64,000 bases of DNA from Rhizobium lusitanum (GCF_014189535.1 NZ_CP050308.1:2455501-2519500), one strand, 5' to 3'; shown: positions 20,003 to 30,648, counted from the first letter of the stretch. Made by a program: numbers and translations. Notes: generated by a model not told the origin, from the sequence alone.

Positions 20003-20982
20003 GGTCCCTTCGGCGGTTGCGTACCACCGCGACCCGTATTCGGCACGGAGCGCGATTTACGCTCCGGATTAGCAGTCATAGCCTGTCCCGTCGAGCCGGG
20101 GCGGGTCGGCGTGTCCACGGAGGGGCCTGCGCTACCGCCGCCACGCTGCGCCATCTCGTGCAGCGCGGCGATGCGGTTTTCCGTATTCGGGTGCGTGGAA
20201 AACAGATTGTCCATGCGCGCGCCGGAGAGCGGATTGATGATGAACATATGTGCCGTCGCCGGATGTCCCTCGGCTTCCTCGTTCGGAATATGCGCCGCAC
20301 CACGGGCGATCTTGCCGAGCGCCGAGGCAAGCGACAGCGGATTGCCGCAGATCTCCGCGCCGCGGCGGTCGGCCGAATATTCGCGCGTGCGGCTGATCGC
20401 CATTTGCACCAGCATGGCCGCCAAGGGGGCAACGATCATCGCCACCAGCCCGCCGATGGCGCCGAGCGGATTGTTGTTGTCGCGCCGGCCGCCGAAGAAG
20501 AAAGCGAAATTGCCGAGCATGGAGATGGCGCCGGCAAGCGTCGCCGTGATCGTCATGGTCAGCGTGTCGCGGTTCTGCACATGCGCCAGTTCATGCGCCA
20601 TGACACCCGCCACTTCGTCCGGCGTCAGGGCATGCAGAAGGCCGGTCGAGGCGGCAACGGCGGCATTCTGCGGATTGCGGCCGGTGGCAAAAGCATTCGG
20701 CTGCGGATTGTCATAGAGATAGACCTTCGGCATCGGCAGGCCGGCATTGCGGGCGAGATCGCGCACGATGCCGCAGAATTCCGGCGCGCTACGCTCATCC
20801 ACCTCCTGTGCGTTATAGGTGGACAGCACCATGCGGTCGGAATTCCAGTAGGAAAAGAAGTTCATGCCGGCGGCAACGACAAACGCGATCATCATGCCGG
20901 ATTGCCCGCCGATCAGATAGCCGACGCCCATGAACAGGGCGGTCATGAAGGCAAGCAGCATGGCAGTACGCATGATATTCAT
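19993..20982 (-). CDS. htpX: Membrane zinc metalloprotease HtpX
   Basis: The 329-residue M48B peptidase degrades misfolded inner-membrane proteins. Two N-terminal membrane segments (about 8-25 and 28-44) precede the zinc motif HELAH at 130-134. A second hydrophobic pair (about 145-200) follows, then the third zinc ligand region [15 protein letters not shown]. The long C-terminal tail, rich in Gly, Pro and Thr, is longer than in E. coli HtpX and is usual in rhizobia. It heads the minus-strand group htpX-rsmB-heparinase-purH and is divergent from the small SdhAF4-like gene. Confidence 0.96.
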   Translation of the reverse strand: MNIMRTAMLLAFMTALFMGVGYLIGGQSGMMIAFVVAAGMNFFSYWNSDRMVLSTYNAQEVDERSAPEFCGIVRDLARNAGLPMPKVYLYDNPQPNAFATGRNPQNAAVAASTGLLHALTPDEVAGVMAHELAHVQNRDTLTMTITATLAGAISMLGNFAFFFGGRRDNNNPLGAIGGLVAMIVAPLAAMLVQMAISRTREYSADRRGAEICGNPLSLASALGKIARGAAHIPNEEAEGHPATAHMFIINPLSGARMDNLFSTHPNTENRIAALHEMAQRGGGSAGPSVDTPTRPGSTGQAMTANPERKSRSVPNTGRGGTQPPKGPWS

Positions 20983-21089
20983 TCAGGTCTCCAAGACATC
21001 GGCGGTCCGAACCTTTCTCTTTGCGGCCAGACGCACTATGATTTGGCTATTCACCCGGCTATTTCAACAGTTCCAGGCCGCACCAAGCC

Positions 21090-21307
21090 ATGCAGACAGC
21101 AGATAACGACAATAAAACCGACATCGAAGCCGGCGAAGCACCCCGCAAACCGCTCTCGCCAGCCGCCAAGCGCGCACTCGCCGAGGCCGAGGAGCGCCGC
21201 AAGGCGCAGGCGCAAGCCGACCTCCCCCCGAAATCGGCGGCCGCGGCGGCGCCGACCCTTCACGGTTCGGCGACTGGGAGATCAATGGGCGTACGATTGA
21301 TTTTTGA
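21090..21307 (+). CDS. SdhAF4-like (DUF1674) succinate dehydrogenase assembly protein, frameshifted
   Basis: The first 48 codons (start MQTADNDNKTDIEAG, then PLSPAAKRALAEAEERR) and the last 24 in another frame (EIGGRGGADPSRFGDWEING, ending RTIDF) together make a normal 72-residue DUF1674 protein. This family assists flavin attachment to SdhA. The two parts join if the C6 run at 21224-21229 is read as C7. As written, the frame runs through into the AT-rich islet to 21359 and loses the conserved DWEI end. A homopolymer error is the simplest reading. Because the break is close to an atypical islet, a real lesion should not be excluded. Confidence 0.78.
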
Positions 21308-21458
21308 AGTAACTACTAAAATTAAATTTTGCTCAACCAGGGCGAGTCACCTTTTTTGATGGAATCATAGATTGCAAATAAGATTCGTCTTCACTTCTAA
21401 TCGAGCTTATATTTACTGAGCGTTTGGGAGGGCGCGATTCGCTGGGTAGGAGATTGCA

Positions 21459-22223
21459 GTGAAAGAGTCCGCTTCTGACACAATATTGCGCGAAAAAGTC
21501 GATTATAGACTCCCAATAACACCATCTGAAACCAAACAAATTATTCCAGTTTCAAAGCAAAAATCTGCAAATAATACTTATATATTCGCCGACGAGGCGG
21601 GGTGCTTTACATTTAATAGAAATCAAAATGTGAGCAAGTACTTTATAATTTGCACCGTTACAATGAACAAACTTGACGTTGGCCATGCGCTTCAGGAGCT
21701 TCGCCATCAATTGCTCTGGGAAAAATTCGATATCGGAGATTTTTTCCATGCTACTGTGGATTCTCAATCTGTCAGAGATCGAGTTTTCCAGGAAATTCTG
21801 AGACACGATTTCCAAGTTCAAGCTACTATTTGCGAAAAGGCAAAAGCTCAGCCGCATATTCGTCAAGACAAGTCCAGATTTTATAAGTATCCTTGGTTTT
21901 ATCAATTTAAACATGGCGTTGCGAAACACGTCGACAGAAATACGCGGGTGTTAGTTACCGCTGCATCGATCGGTACGAAAAAAGAAAGAGCAACATTCAC
22001 AACCGCTCTTAGTGACGTGATGTCGCAAACGATCCGCAACGTGCAATGGGCTGTCGATTTCCGACCATCTAATTGTGATCCTTGCCTGCAGTTGGCTGAC
22101 TACTGCGCATGGGCAATTCAGAGGAAATGGGAAAGGGACGATAATAGGTCGTACGCCCTTATTAAGGACCGTATTTCTTACGAATACGAACTCTGGAAAA
22201 ACGGCAAAGAACTATACTACTGA
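21459..22223 (+). CDS. DUF3800 domain-containing protein, atypical composition
   Basis: The 254-residue product shows the DUF3800 layout: an N-terminal acidic motif FADEAG (Asp45, Glu46; usually FxDESG), a central HATVDS, and the C-terminal CDPCLQLADYCAWAIQRKWE (about 206-225) with Asp214. The acidic residues at both ends suggest an RNase H-like nuclease fold, but activity is not established for the family as far as I know. GTG 21459 is preceded by TAGGAGA (21447-21453). Base composition and codons are far AT-richer than all neighbours, and the gap on both sides is AT-rich as well, pointing to recent acquisition. No partner gene, integrase or repeat is visible. Confidence 0.8.
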   Translation: MKESASDTILREKVDYRLPITPSETKQIIPVSKQKSANNTYIFADEAGCFTFNRNQNVSKYFIICTVTMNKLDVGHALQELRHQLLWEKFDIGDFFHATVDSQSVRDRVFQEILRHDFQVQATICEKAKAQPHIRQDKSRFYKYPWFYQFKHGVAKHVDRNTRVLVTAASIGTKKERATFTTALSDVMSQTIRNVQWAVDFRPSNCDPCLQLADYCAWAIQRKWERDDNRSYALIKDRISYEYELWKNGKELYY

Positions 22224-22504
22224 GTAGGGCGCAACCCGCCATATCGGCGATCTTAGCTATCCTTTGAAAGTCCCAGGGGCCTTTATCACTAAGCAAGGGT
22301 TGCAGCGTTAGAGTAGAACATTATTCGATTCAGTCAATAGAATCATTTACTTAACGGCATAAAATGATTCAACTGTTTGGTTTCACTCGGTTCTTTTTGA
22401 GGGAAGCACAACAAAAACTGGCCACTGAAACCTACATTTGTGCGGAACTTAAAAGCTGATTCCTACCGTCGACGATTGCACTTAGTGACTTAATAGGTTG
22501 TTGG
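22224..22504. other. AT-rich non-coding stretch after the DUF3800 gene
   Basis: No reading frame with a ribosome-binding site and no clear hairpin was found here. Composition is like the DUF3800 gene rather than the host genes, so it is probably the remaining part of the acquired islet. The host-like sequence resumes at the terminator at 22505. Confidence 0.4.
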
Positions 22505-22538
22505 AAAACGCCACCTTGGTTCTCTAAGGTGGCGTTTT
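22505..22538. terminator. Bidirectional terminator between DUF3800 gene and acs
   Basis: AAAACGCCACCTT (22505-22517) pairs perfectly with AAGGTGGCGTTTT (22526-22538) over an 8-base loop. The A and T flanks make it usable from both strands. It is 7 bp from the acs stop. Confidence 0.9.
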
Positions 22539-22544
22539 AATCAC

Positions 22545-24503
22545 CTAAGCCGCGTCCGCCTTGTTCTGCCTGTTGGCGATCAGATCCTCCACCACAGCCG
22601 GATCCGCCAGCGTCGAGGTATCGCCGAGCGCGCCGAAATCGTCTTCGGCGATCTTGCGCAGGATACGGCGCATGATCTTGCCGGAACGGGTTTTTGGCAG
22701 GCCAGGGGCGAACTGGATCTTGTCGGGCGAGGCGATCGGGCCTATCTCGGTGCGAACGTGTTTCACAAGCTCCTGCCGCAGCGCGTCGGAGCCCTCCTGA
22801 CCGGCCATCAGCGTCACATAGCAATAGATGCCCTGACCCTTGATCGAATGCGGATAGCCGACAACGGCGGCTTCCGAGACATGGTGGTGCGAGACAAGCG
22901 CCGATTCGACCTCGGCCGTACCGAGGCGGTGGCCCGAGACATTGAGCACGTCGTCGACGCGGCCGGTGATCCAGTAATAGCCGTCCTCGTCGCGCCGGCA
23001 CCCGTCGCCGGTGAAATACTTGCCCTTGTAGGCGGAAAAATAGGTCTGGATGAAACGCTCATGGTCGCCATAGACCGTGCGCATCTGCCCTGGCCAGCTA
23101 TCGGCGATGACCAGATTGCCATTGGCCGCCCCTTCCAGCACCTTGCCGTCGCCGTCCATCAGTTCCGGTATGACGCCGAAGAAGGGTTTCGTCGCCGAAC
23201 CGGGCTTGAGATCGGTGGCGCCCGGCAACGGCGCGATCATGTGGCCGCCGGTTTCCGTCTGCCACCATGTATCGACGATCGGGCAACGGCCCTCACCAAC
23301 GACATTGTAATACCATTCCCAGACTTCCGGATTGATCGGTTCGCCGACCGTGCCGAGCAGGCGTAGGCTGGAGCGCGACGAGCGCTTGACGAAATGATCG
23401 CCGGCGCCCATCAGCGAGCGTATCGCCGTCGGCGCGGTGTGAAAGATATTGACCTTGTGCTTGTCAATGATCTCCCAGAAGCGGCCCTGATCCGGGTAGT
23501 TCGGCACGCCCTCAAACATCAACGAGGTCGCGGCATTCGCCAGCGGCCCATAGACGATGTAGGAATGGCCGGTCACCCAGCCGACATCGGCGGTGCACCA
23601 GTAGATATCGCCGGGGTGATAGTCGAAGGTATATTCATGCGTCATCGACGCATAGACGAGATAGCCGCCCGTGGTGTGCAGCACACCCTTCGGCTTGCCG
23701 GTCGAGCCTGAGGTATAGAGGATGAACAGCGGATCTTCCGCCTTCATCTTCACCGGCGGGCAATCCGCCTTCACCTTGGCGGTTTCCTCGTGATACCAGA
23801 GGTCGCGGCCAGGCGCCCAGCCCGTTTTTCCGCCGGTACGGCGCACGACGAGAACCTTCTCGACGGTAACAAATTGCTTGGCAGCGATATGGATCGCCGT
23901 ATCTGTGTTTTCCTTCAGCGGGATCGGCTTGCCGCCACGCAGGCCCTCGTCGCAGGTGATGACGAAGGTGGATTGGCAATCAACGATGCGGCCGCCCAGC
24001 GCCTCCGGCGAGAAGCCGCCAAAGACGACGGAATGCACCGCACCAATGCGGGCGCAGGCGAGCATGGCGTAGGCCGCTTCCGGGATCATCGGCATGTAGA
24101 TGGTGACGCGATCACCATTCTTGACGCCATGCTTCTTCAAGACGTTCGCCAGCCGGCAGACATGCTCGTAGAGCTCGTTATAGGTGACCTTCTTGTCGAT
24201 ATAGGGGTTATCGCCTTCCCAGATGAAGGCAACGCGATCGCCGTGCTTCTTCAGATGACGGTCGATGCAATTATAGGAGACGTTGGTCAGCCCATCCTCG
24301 AACCATTTGATCGAGACCTTGCCGGTAAACGACGTATTCTTGACCTTGGTGTAAGGCTTGAACCAGTCGATGCGCTTGCCATGCTTGCCCCAGAACTTGT
24401 CGGGGTCCTCGACGCTCTGCCTGTACCATTTCTGATACTTCGCCTCGTCGATCAGAGCGCGCGCCTTGACCGGTTTCGTCACCGGATGAATCTTTTCCGA
24501 CAT
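22545..24503 (-). CDS. acs: Acetyl-CoA synthetase
   Basis: The 652-residue AMP-forming ligase activates acetate to acetyl-CoA. The adenylation motif [15 protein letters not shown] (near residue 265), [20 protein letters not shown], and [10 protein letters not shown] are all present. The regulatory, acetylatable lysine lies in [10 protein letters not shown] near residue 610. The start ATG at 24503 follows GAGGAAAC, and the 18 codons of open frame upstream are not family-like. It is divergent from trcR across a 222-bp AT-rich gap that must contain both promoters. Confidence 0.97.
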   Translation of the reverse strand: MSEKIHPVTKPVKARALIDEAKYQKWYRQSVEDPDKFWGKHGKRIDWFKPYTKVKNTSFTGKVSIKWFEDGLTNVSYNCIDRHLKKHGDRVAFIWEGDNPYIDKKVTYNELYEHVCRLANVLKKHGVKNGDRVTIYMPMIPEAAYAMLACARIGAVHSVVFGGFSPEALGGRIVDCQSTFVITCDEGLRGGKPIPLKENTDTAIHIAAKQFVTVEKVLVVRRTGGKTGWAPGRDLWYHEETAKVKADCPPVKMKAEDPLFILYTSGSTGKPKGVLHTTGGYLVYASMTHEYTFDYHPGDIYWCTADVGWVTGHSYIVYGPLANAATSLMFEGVPNYPDQGRFWEIIDKHKVNIFHTAPTAIRSLMGAGDHFVKRSSRSSLRLLGTVGEPINPEVWEWYYNVVGEGRCPIVDTWWQTETGGHMIAPLPGATDLKPGSATKPFFGVIPELMDGDGKVLEGAANGNLVIADSWPGQMRTVYGDHERFIQTYFSAYKGKYFTGDGCRRDEDGYYWITGRVDDVLNVSGHRLGTAEVESALVSHHHVSEAAVVGYPHSIKGQGIYCYVTLMAGQEGSDALRQELVKHVRTEIGPIASPDKIQFAPGLPKTRSGKIMRRILRKIAEDDFGALGDTSTLADPAVVEDLIANRQNKADAA

Positions 24504-24725
24504 GGTTTCCTCCTCGAATCCTGGCACCCTTTTCGCAATTATGGGCACCCTTTCCAAGCAATCAATAGCAGCTCAAGTTACGACAGCAATTGGACAAAGC
24601 GCATTTCATCCGCAAAGAATTGCAATTCCACGACGCTGCGGTTATATAGGGCCATATTTCCCGGAAATTGTGGTGTTACACCCCGGACCGCGACACCGGC
24701 GCGGACTGACAGAAGGACTATATCT

Positions 24726-25430
24726 ATGGCTCAACAATTGCTCATGCCGAAGGCAACGGCCATCTGGCTTGTCGATAATACAGCCTTGTCATTCGACCAG
24801 ATCGCGCAGTTCTGCAAGCTGCATCCGCTCGAAGTCAAGGCCATTGCCGATGGCGAAGCCGCCCAGGGCATCAAGGGCCTCGACCCGATCGCTACCGGCC
24901 AGCTTTCGCGCGACGAAATCGGGCGTGCTGAAGCCAATCCGAACCATAAGCTGAAGATTTCCGAGCCGAAAGTCCGCGTGCCGGAATCCAAGCGTCGTGG
25001 CCCACGCTACACACCGGTTTCCAAGCGCCAGGATCGCCCGAACGCCATTCTCTGGCTGGTGCGCAACCATCCGGAATTGAAGGACGCGCAGATTTCCCGC
25101 CTCGTCGGCACCACCAAGTCGACCATCGAGCAGATCCGCGACCGCACCCACTGGAACTCGACGAACCTGGCTCCGATGGATCCGGTAACGCTCGGCCTCT
25201 GCAGCCAGATCGATCTCGACATGGAAGTCGAAAAGGCCTCCAAGGGCCGTCCGCTGCCGACCGCCGCCGAACTCGGCGCGACGCTGCAGCCGGCGCAGGA
25301 GACCGAGAAGCTCGGCTTCAGCTATGAGCGTGACGAACCCAAGGAAAAAGCACTCGACGCCGACGCTGTCTTCGCCAAGCTGAAGTCGCTGAAGTCCGCC
25401 ACGCCGGACGAAGACGACGATCAGTACTGA
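24726..25430 (+). CDS. trcR: Cell-cycle transcriptional regulator TrcR (DUF1013)
   Basis: The 234-residue protein belongs to the DUF1013 family, restricted to alphaproteobacteria and named TrcR for a cell-cycle regulatory role. The N-terminus (MPKATAIWLVDNTALSFDQI AQFC spans residues 6-29) and the middle region (residues about 95-145, RPNAILWLVRNHPELKDAQI followed by RLVGTTKSTIEQIRDR) look like two related helix-turn-helix segments. A third conserved part is TLGLCSQIDLDMEVEKA. The start ATG at 24726 is preceded by AGAAGGA. It is monocistronic, ending at a good terminator. The function call follows the family name and is not shown by the sequence. Confidence 0.85.
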   Translation: MAQQLLMPKATAIWLVDNTALSFDQIAQFCKLHPLEVKAIADGEAAQGIKGLDPIATGQLSRDEIGRAEANPNHKLKISEPKVRVPESKRRGPRYTPVSKRQDRPNAILWLVRNHPELKDAQISRLVGTTKSTIEQIRDRTHWNSTNLAPMDPVTLGLCSQIDLDMEVEKASKGRPLPTAAELGATLQPAQETEKLGFSYERDEPKEKALDADAVFAKLKSLKSATPDEDDDQY

Positions 25431-25451
25431 GACGTGATCGACCGCATGTTT

Positions 25452-25489
25452 TAAAAGCCCTGGTTTCCCGACCGGGGCTTTATTTTTTT
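25452..25489 (+). terminator. Rho-independent terminator of trcR
   Basis: AAAGCCCTGG (25454-25463) pairs with CCGGGGCTTT (25472-25481), with one T-G pair, followed by a run of T to 25489. It also separates trcR from the convergent gene at 25502. Confidence 0.88.
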
Positions 25490-25501
25490 GATGACCGGAC
25501 T

Positions 25502-26161
25502 TTATCTTGTTCCGAAAATCGCCGAGCCGACGCGGACACTCGTAGCCCCGAAGGCAACGGCGATCTCATAGTCGCTCGACATGCCCATCGACAGCTTCTC
25601 GACGCCGGCCTTGGCCGCAAGCTTGGCAAGAAGCGCGAAATGCGGCCCCGGATTCTCGTCTGCCGGCGGAATGCACATCAATCCCTCGATCGAAAGCCCA
25701 AGCTCATTGCGGCAGAGATCGACGAAAGCGACGGTATCGTCGGGCGCAATACCTGCCTTCTGCGGCTCCAGGCCGGTATTGACCTGTACGTAAAGCCTGG
25801 TGGCTTTACCCTGCCGCTTGATTTCATCGGCCAGAGCGCGGGCGATCTTTTCCCGATCGACGGTTTCGACGACATCGAACAGCGCCACGGCATCGGCGGC
25901 TTTGTTCGATTGCAGCGGTCCGATCAGATGCAGTTGGATGCCTGATGTCTCGGCCTTCAGCGCCGGCCATTTGCCCTGGCTCTCCTGCACGCGGTTTTCG
26001 CCGAATACCCGCTGGCCGGCCGAGATCGCCGGGCGGATCGCCTCGGCATCGAAGGTCTTGGAGACGGCAACGAGTTGCACGGCGCCATCGGGCCGGCCGG
26101 CCTGACGGCCCGCTGCCGCGATATGGGAACGAACCTCGTTCAACCGCTCTTGAAGTTCCAT
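25502..26161 (-). CDS. yggS: YggS-family pyridoxal phosphate homeostasis protein
   Basis: The 219-residue protein has the single alanine-racemase-like barrel of the YggS/PipY/PLPBP family. It carries PLP on the lysine in LVAVSKTFDAEAI near residue 36 and buffers the cofactor without known catalysis. FGENRVQE, HLIGPLQSNKA and the C-terminal LSMGMSSDYEIAVAFGATSVRVGSAIFG are diagnostic. The ATG at 26161 follows GAGGCG. The frame continues 34 codons upstream, but these are not family-like. It is divergent from leuS. Confidence 0.93.
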   Translation of the reverse strand: MELQERLNEVRSHIAAAGRQAGRPDGAVQLVAVSKTFDAEAIRPAISAGQRVFGENRVQESQGKWPALKAETSGIQLHLIGPLQSNKAADAVALFDVVETVDREKIARALADEIKRQGKATRLYVQVNTGLEPQKAGIAPDDTVAFVDLCRNELGLSIEGLMCIPPADENPGPHFALLAKLAAKAGVEKLSMGMSSDYEIAVAFGATSVRVGSAIFGTR

Positions 26162-26361
26162 CTTTTCGCCTCGATATCCATGCCTACTCGCAAGACTTTG
26201 CAGTAATGAGACAGGCGGCCTTTGCCAAGGGCAGAAGCTGCCGAATCCGACTTTGCTTTGCAAGATAAAGCACTTGCAGCGCCCGCTAAACTTGACGCTT
26301 GGTTGGTTTCATGATGAAGGTCACGGCCAACTCCCCATGATTTTCTGGAATACAAGATCAG

Positions 26362-28991
26362 ATGGCTACCGAACGTTATAATCCGCGCGATGCCGAGCCT
26401 CGCTGGCAGCAGAAATGGAACGATGAGAACGTCTTTCTCACCGACAACGCCGATCCGCGCGAGAAATATTACGTCCTAGAGATGTTCCCCTATCCATCGG
26501 GCCGCATCCATATGGGCCATGTGCGCAACTACGCCATGGGCGACGTTGTCGCCCGCTACAAGCGCGCCCGCGGCTACAATGTCCTGCATCCCATGGGTTG
26601 GGACGCCTTCGGCATGCCGGCGGAAAATGCCGCTCGTGACAATAAGGTACATCCGAAAGAGTGGACCTACCAGAACATCGCCTCGATGAAGGCGCAGCTG
26701 AAGGCTATGGGCCTGTCCCTGGACTGGAGCCGCGAATTCGCCACCTGCGACGTCGAATATTACCATCGCCAGCAGATGCTCTTCATCGACATGATGCAGA
26801 AGGGCCTGATCTATCGGAAGAAATCCAAGGTCAACTGGGATCCGGTCGACAACACCGTGCTTGCCAATGAGCAGGTCATCGACGGCCGCGGCTGGCGCTC
26901 CGGCGCTCTGGTCGAGCAGCGCGAGCTGACGCAGTGGTTCTTCAAGATCACCGACTTCAGCCAGGAACTGCTGGACGCGCTGGATACACTCGACCACTGG
27001 CCGGAAAAAGTGCGGCTGATGCAGAAGAACTGGATCGGCCGTTCCGAAGGCCTGACGATCCGCTGGGAAATCGTGCCGGAAACGGCGCCCAACGCCGATC
27101 GCGAGATCGCCGTCTATACGACGCGCCCCGACACGCTGTTCGGCGCCTCTTTCCTGGCGATTTCGGCGGATCATCCGCTGGCCAGGGAAGCCTCGGCCCT
27201 CAATCCTGACATCGACGCCTTCTGCGAAGAATGCCGCCGCGCCGGCACGTCGCTCGCCGCCTTGGAAACAGCCGAAAAAAGGGCATCGACACGGGTATCC
27301 GCGTTCGCCATCCGCTCGACCCGTCCTGGGAGCTGCCGGTCTATGTCGCCAACTTCGTGTTGATGGACTACGGCACCGGCGCGATCTTCGGCTGCCCCTC
27401 CGGCGACCAGCGCGACCTGGATTTTGCCCGCAAGTATGACCTGCCGGTCATTCCCGTCGTCATGCCCAGAGACGGCAACGCCGCAAGCTTTGCCATCGGC
27501 GATGTCGCCTATGACGGCGACGGCGTGATGATCAATTCGCGCTTCCTCGACGGCATGAGCCCGGAAGAAGCCTTTGAGACGGTGGCCACGAAACTGTCGG
27601 CCATAAGCCTCGGCAATACGCCGCAGGCCGAACGCAAGGTGAATTTCCGCCTGCGCGACTGGGGCATTTCCCGTCAGCGCTATTGGGGCTGCCCGATCCC
27701 GGTCATCCATTGCGATGATTGTGGCGTCTTGCCGGTGCCAAAACAGGACCTGCCGGTCAAGCTGCCGGATGATGTCACCTTCGATCAGCCGGGCAACCCG
27801 CTGGACCGCCATCCGACTTGGCGGCACGTCTCCTGCCCGCAATGCGGCAAGGATGCCCGTCGCGAAACCGACACCATGGACACCTTTGTCGATTCGAGCT
27901 GGTACTACACCCGCTTCACCGCACCCTGGGCCGATGAGCCGACCGACAAGGCCGCAGCCGATCACTGGTTGCCGGTCGATCAGTATATCGGTGGTATCGA
28001 GCATGCGATCCTGCATCTGCTCTATTCGCGCTTCTTCACCCGCGCCATGCGCGAAACCGGCCATGTCGACGCCAGGGAGCCCTTCAAGGGCCTGTTTACG
28101 CAGGGCATGGTGGTTCACGAGACCTATAGCCGCGGCAATGGCCTGACACGCGAATGGGTGTCGCCCGCCGATATTCGCATCGAGGAAACCGACGGCCGGC
28201 GCAGCGCGACCTTGTTGTCGACCGGCGAGGATATCGCCATCGGCGCCATCGAGAAGATGTCGAAGTCGAAGAAGAACGTCGTCGACCCGGACGATATCAT
28301 CGCCTCCTACGGCGCCGATACTGCCCGCTTCTTCGTGCTCTCCGATTCGCCGCCCGACCGCGACGTCATATGGTCGGAAGCCGGTGTCGAAGGCGCCTAT
28401 CGCTTCACCCAGCGCATGTGGCGCCTGGTGTCGGAAGCCGCCGACGAGCTGAAAGCAGTCGATCCGGTTCCGGCTAGGGAAGGCGAAGCACTGGCTATTT
28501 CTCAAGTCGCTCATCGCACACTGAAGGCCGTTCAGGGCGATTACGACAAGCTCGCCTTCAACAAGGCGGTCGCCCGCATCTACGAATTCGTCAACGCACT
28601 GGCCGCGCCGCTGGCCAAGATCGCCGCCGGCGGAACCGATACCGGCTATCGTTCCGCCGCTCGCGAGGCGGTCGAAATCCTGATCGCGCTGGTCGCGCCG
28701 ATCACACCGCATCTAGCGGAAGAATGCTCGACCGCGCTCGGCAACGCGCATCTCATCGCCATGAGCGCCTGGCCTGTCTATGACGAAGCGCTCGTCGTTG
28801 AGAATGAGATTGTGTATCCGGTGCAGATCAATGGCAAGAAGCGCGCCGAATTGACAATTGCGCGCGATGCGGATCAGAATGCCGTGCAACAGGCGGCACT
28901 CGCCTTGGATGCCGTCGCAAGCGCATTGAATGGTCAGGCGCCAAAGAAGATTATCGTCGTTCCACAGAGGATCGTAAACATTGTCGTCTGA
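26362..28991 (+). CDS. leuS: Leucyl-tRNA synthetase LeuS, apparent 1-base frameshift
   Basis: The class I synthetase charges tRNA-Leu. [11 protein letters not shown] (HIGH motif, HMGH at 50-53) is at the start, and KMSKS lies near residue 632. The CP1 editing region, [11 protein letters not shown] and a C-terminal anticodon-binding part are all present. The frame breaks at the A6 run at 27275-27280: the first part ends at 27363 and the second begins in another frame with [14 protein letters not shown]. Reading A7 gives a normal 876-residue enzyme. The gene is essential and the rest is intact, so an error in the sequence is much more likely than a pseudogene. It overlaps lptE. Confidence 0.95.
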
Positions 28992-29502
28992 TAAGCTCTT
29001 CAAACTCGCCCGCCTTACGGGCGTCGCGTCGCTGATTGCCGTTGCGGGTCTCGTGTCCTCCTGCCAGGTTCGGCCACTTTACGCCGTGAGCACGGGTGTC
29101 ACCCAGAAGCTTGCCGAAGTTTCCTTCTCCGACGCCAACTCGCGCGTCGGCCAGGAAGTCCGAAATCAGTTGATCTTCATCGCCGGCCGCGGCGCTGGTG
29201 AGACGAAGCTGGCAAAATATACGGTCGATCTGAGCGTCAGCTCCGGCACGGCGGGCGTTCTCTACCTGCCATCGTCGGCGACCTCGGCCGCTGGCCGCAC
29301 CACCGTCACCGCGTCCTTCACGCTGAAGAATGCCAGTGACGGCAAAGTGCTGAAATCCGGCAGCCGCGCCGTCACCTCGCTGGTGGACTTCCCGACCCAG
29401 GAATTCGCCAAGCAGCGTGCCATTCGCGATTCGGAAGACCGCGCCGCGCGTGAAGTTGCCGAGATGGTTGCCGCCGATATCGGCGCAGCACTTAGCCGCT
29501 GA
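28981..29502 (+). CDS. lptE: LPS-assembly lipoprotein LptE
   Basis: The 173-residue outer-membrane lipoprotein is the partner of LptD in lipopolysaccharide insertion. A hydrophobic signal sequence ends in the lipobox VSSC, with the lipidated Cys at residue 28, and CQVRPLYA follows as is usual for alphaproteobacterial LptE. TTG at 28981 overlaps the leuS stop by 11 bp, indicating coupled translation, and holA follows 14 bp after the stop. The order leuS-lptE-holA is the same as in many proteobacteria and supports the call, since the sequence itself is weakly conserved. Confidence 0.9.
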   Translation: MSSDKLFKLARLTGVASLIAVAGLVSSCQVRPLYAVSTGVTQKLAEVSFSDANSRVGQEVRNQLIFIAGRGAGETKLAKYTVDLSVSSGTAGVLYLPSSATSAAGRTTVTASFTLKNASDGKVLKSGSRAVTSLVDFPTQEFAKQRAIRDSEDRAAREVAEMVAADIGAALSR

Positions 29503-29516
29503 TCTGAGCGCGCGGT

Positions 29517-30554
29517 ATGTCGGAGATCAAATCCCACGAGTTTGACGGATTCCTTCAAAACGCCGCCCGCACTTACCGCCTTTTTGTCATCTATGGCCCG
29601 GACCGTGGTCTTGTCTCCGAGCGAGCAGGGCAGGTGGCCGGCAAGACAGGCGTCGACCTGAAGGACGCCTTTTCGCTGATCAAGCTCGATGTCGGTGATC
29701 TCCACAACGATGCCGGCCGCCTGCTTGATGAGGTCAACTCCATCGGCCTGTTCGGCGGTGAGAAGCTGATCTGGATTCGCGGCGCAGCCAATGAAAAGGC
29801 GCTGATCGATTCGCTGCAGATCATCGCCGACAATCCTCCCGACGCCAGTTTTGTCATCATCGAGGCTGGCGATCTCAAAAAAGGCTCCGGTCTGCGCAAA
29901 GTGGCGGAAGCATCCCGCAAGATCGCGACCGTCCCGTGCTATGCCGATGACGGACGCGCGCTGAACAACCTGATCGATACCGAGCTTGCAAGCGAAAATC
30001 TACGCATCTCGCCCGGAGCACGGCAAGTGCTGCTTGAACTGCTGGGCGGTGACCGGATCGCGTCGCGCAATGAGGTCCGCAAACTGGCGCTCTATTGCCG
30101 CGGGCAGGGGACGATCGAGGAAGAACATGTCGTCGACATCATCGGCGACGCCAGCGCCATTTCCGCGGATGACGCCGTGGATGCCGTTCTGAAGGGGGAT
30201 TCGGATGCTTTTCTGCATGCAATGCAGAAGATCGCCGCATCCAAGACATCGATGTTTCTTGTCCTGCAAGGCTGCTTGAGACAATTTCAGCTACTGGACG
30301 TCATGCGCACAGAGATGGATGAAAAACGTGTGCCGCCGGCGCAGGTTATGCAAACGCTCGGCCGGCATCTGCATTTTCGTCGCAAGCCGATCATCGAACA
30401 GGCGCTTCGGAGCTGGACGGCGCCGGCAATTGCCCGCGAGATGAACCGTCTGCAGTCGGCCATCCTTCAAACCAGACAGCGCGCCAGCCTCGAAGATACC
30501 ATCGCCACACAGACGCTGCTGTCGACCACGCTGCAATCCGCCCGCAAGGGCTAG
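29517..30554 (+). CDS. holA: DNA polymerase III subunit delta HolA
   Basis: The 345-residue protein is the delta subunit of the clamp loader that opens the beta clamp. The N-terminal AAA-like part shows RLFVIYGPDRGLVSERAGQV, and then FGGEKLIWIRGA and a helical C-terminal collar domain (ALRSWTAPAIAREMNRLQSA). The ATP-binding motif is degenerate, as usual in delta. It ends the leuS-lptE-holA operon and converges on parB. The ATG at 29517 lacks a strong ribosome-binding site, consistent with coupling to lptE. Confidence 0.93.
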   Translation: MSEIKSHEFDGFLQNAARTYRLFVIYGPDRGLVSERAGQVAGKTGVDLKDAFSLIKLDVGDLHNDAGRLLDEVNSIGLFGGEKLIWIRGAANEKALIDSLQIIADNPPDASFVIIEAGDLKKGSGLRKVAEASRKIATVPCYADDGRALNNLIDTELASENLRISPGARQVLLELLGGDRIASRNEVRKLALYCRGQGTIEEEHVVDIIGDASAISADDAVDAVLKGDSDAFLHAMQKIAASKTSMFLVLQGCLRQFQLLDVMRTEMDEKRVPPAQVMQTLGRHLHFRRKPIIEQALRSWTAPAIAREMNRLQSAILQTRQRASLEDTIATQTLLSTTLQSARKG

Positions 30555-30614
30555 AGCGCCGCCCTCATTTAAAGGCGAGGCGATCACTTCAAGATATTGA
30601 TTTTAAATAATAAT

Positions 30615-30648
30615 ATCCGCTTTCGAACGATACTGTCCGAAAGCGGAT
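30615..30648. terminator. Hairpin between convergent holA and parB
   Basis: ATCCGCTTTCG (30615-30625) pairs perfectly with CGAAAGCGGAT (30638-30648). On the minus strand it is followed by an AT-rich stretch (from TTTTAAATAATAAT on the plus strand), so it more likely ends the parAB transcript. Confidence 0.7.

Noticed and set aside
21459..22223. DUF3800 gene as part of a multigene anti-phage system
   Set aside because: It is alone. No restriction, toxin, integrase or helicase partner lies beside it, so only an islet can be claimed.
22742..22760. GTGTTTCAC in the acs gene as a parS
   Set aside because: Half-site only, within codons of a conserved protein.
26362..27363. leuS as two separate genes or a true pseudogene
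   Set aside because: The two halves join perfectly with one added A, no family has only the first half, and the enzyme is essential.
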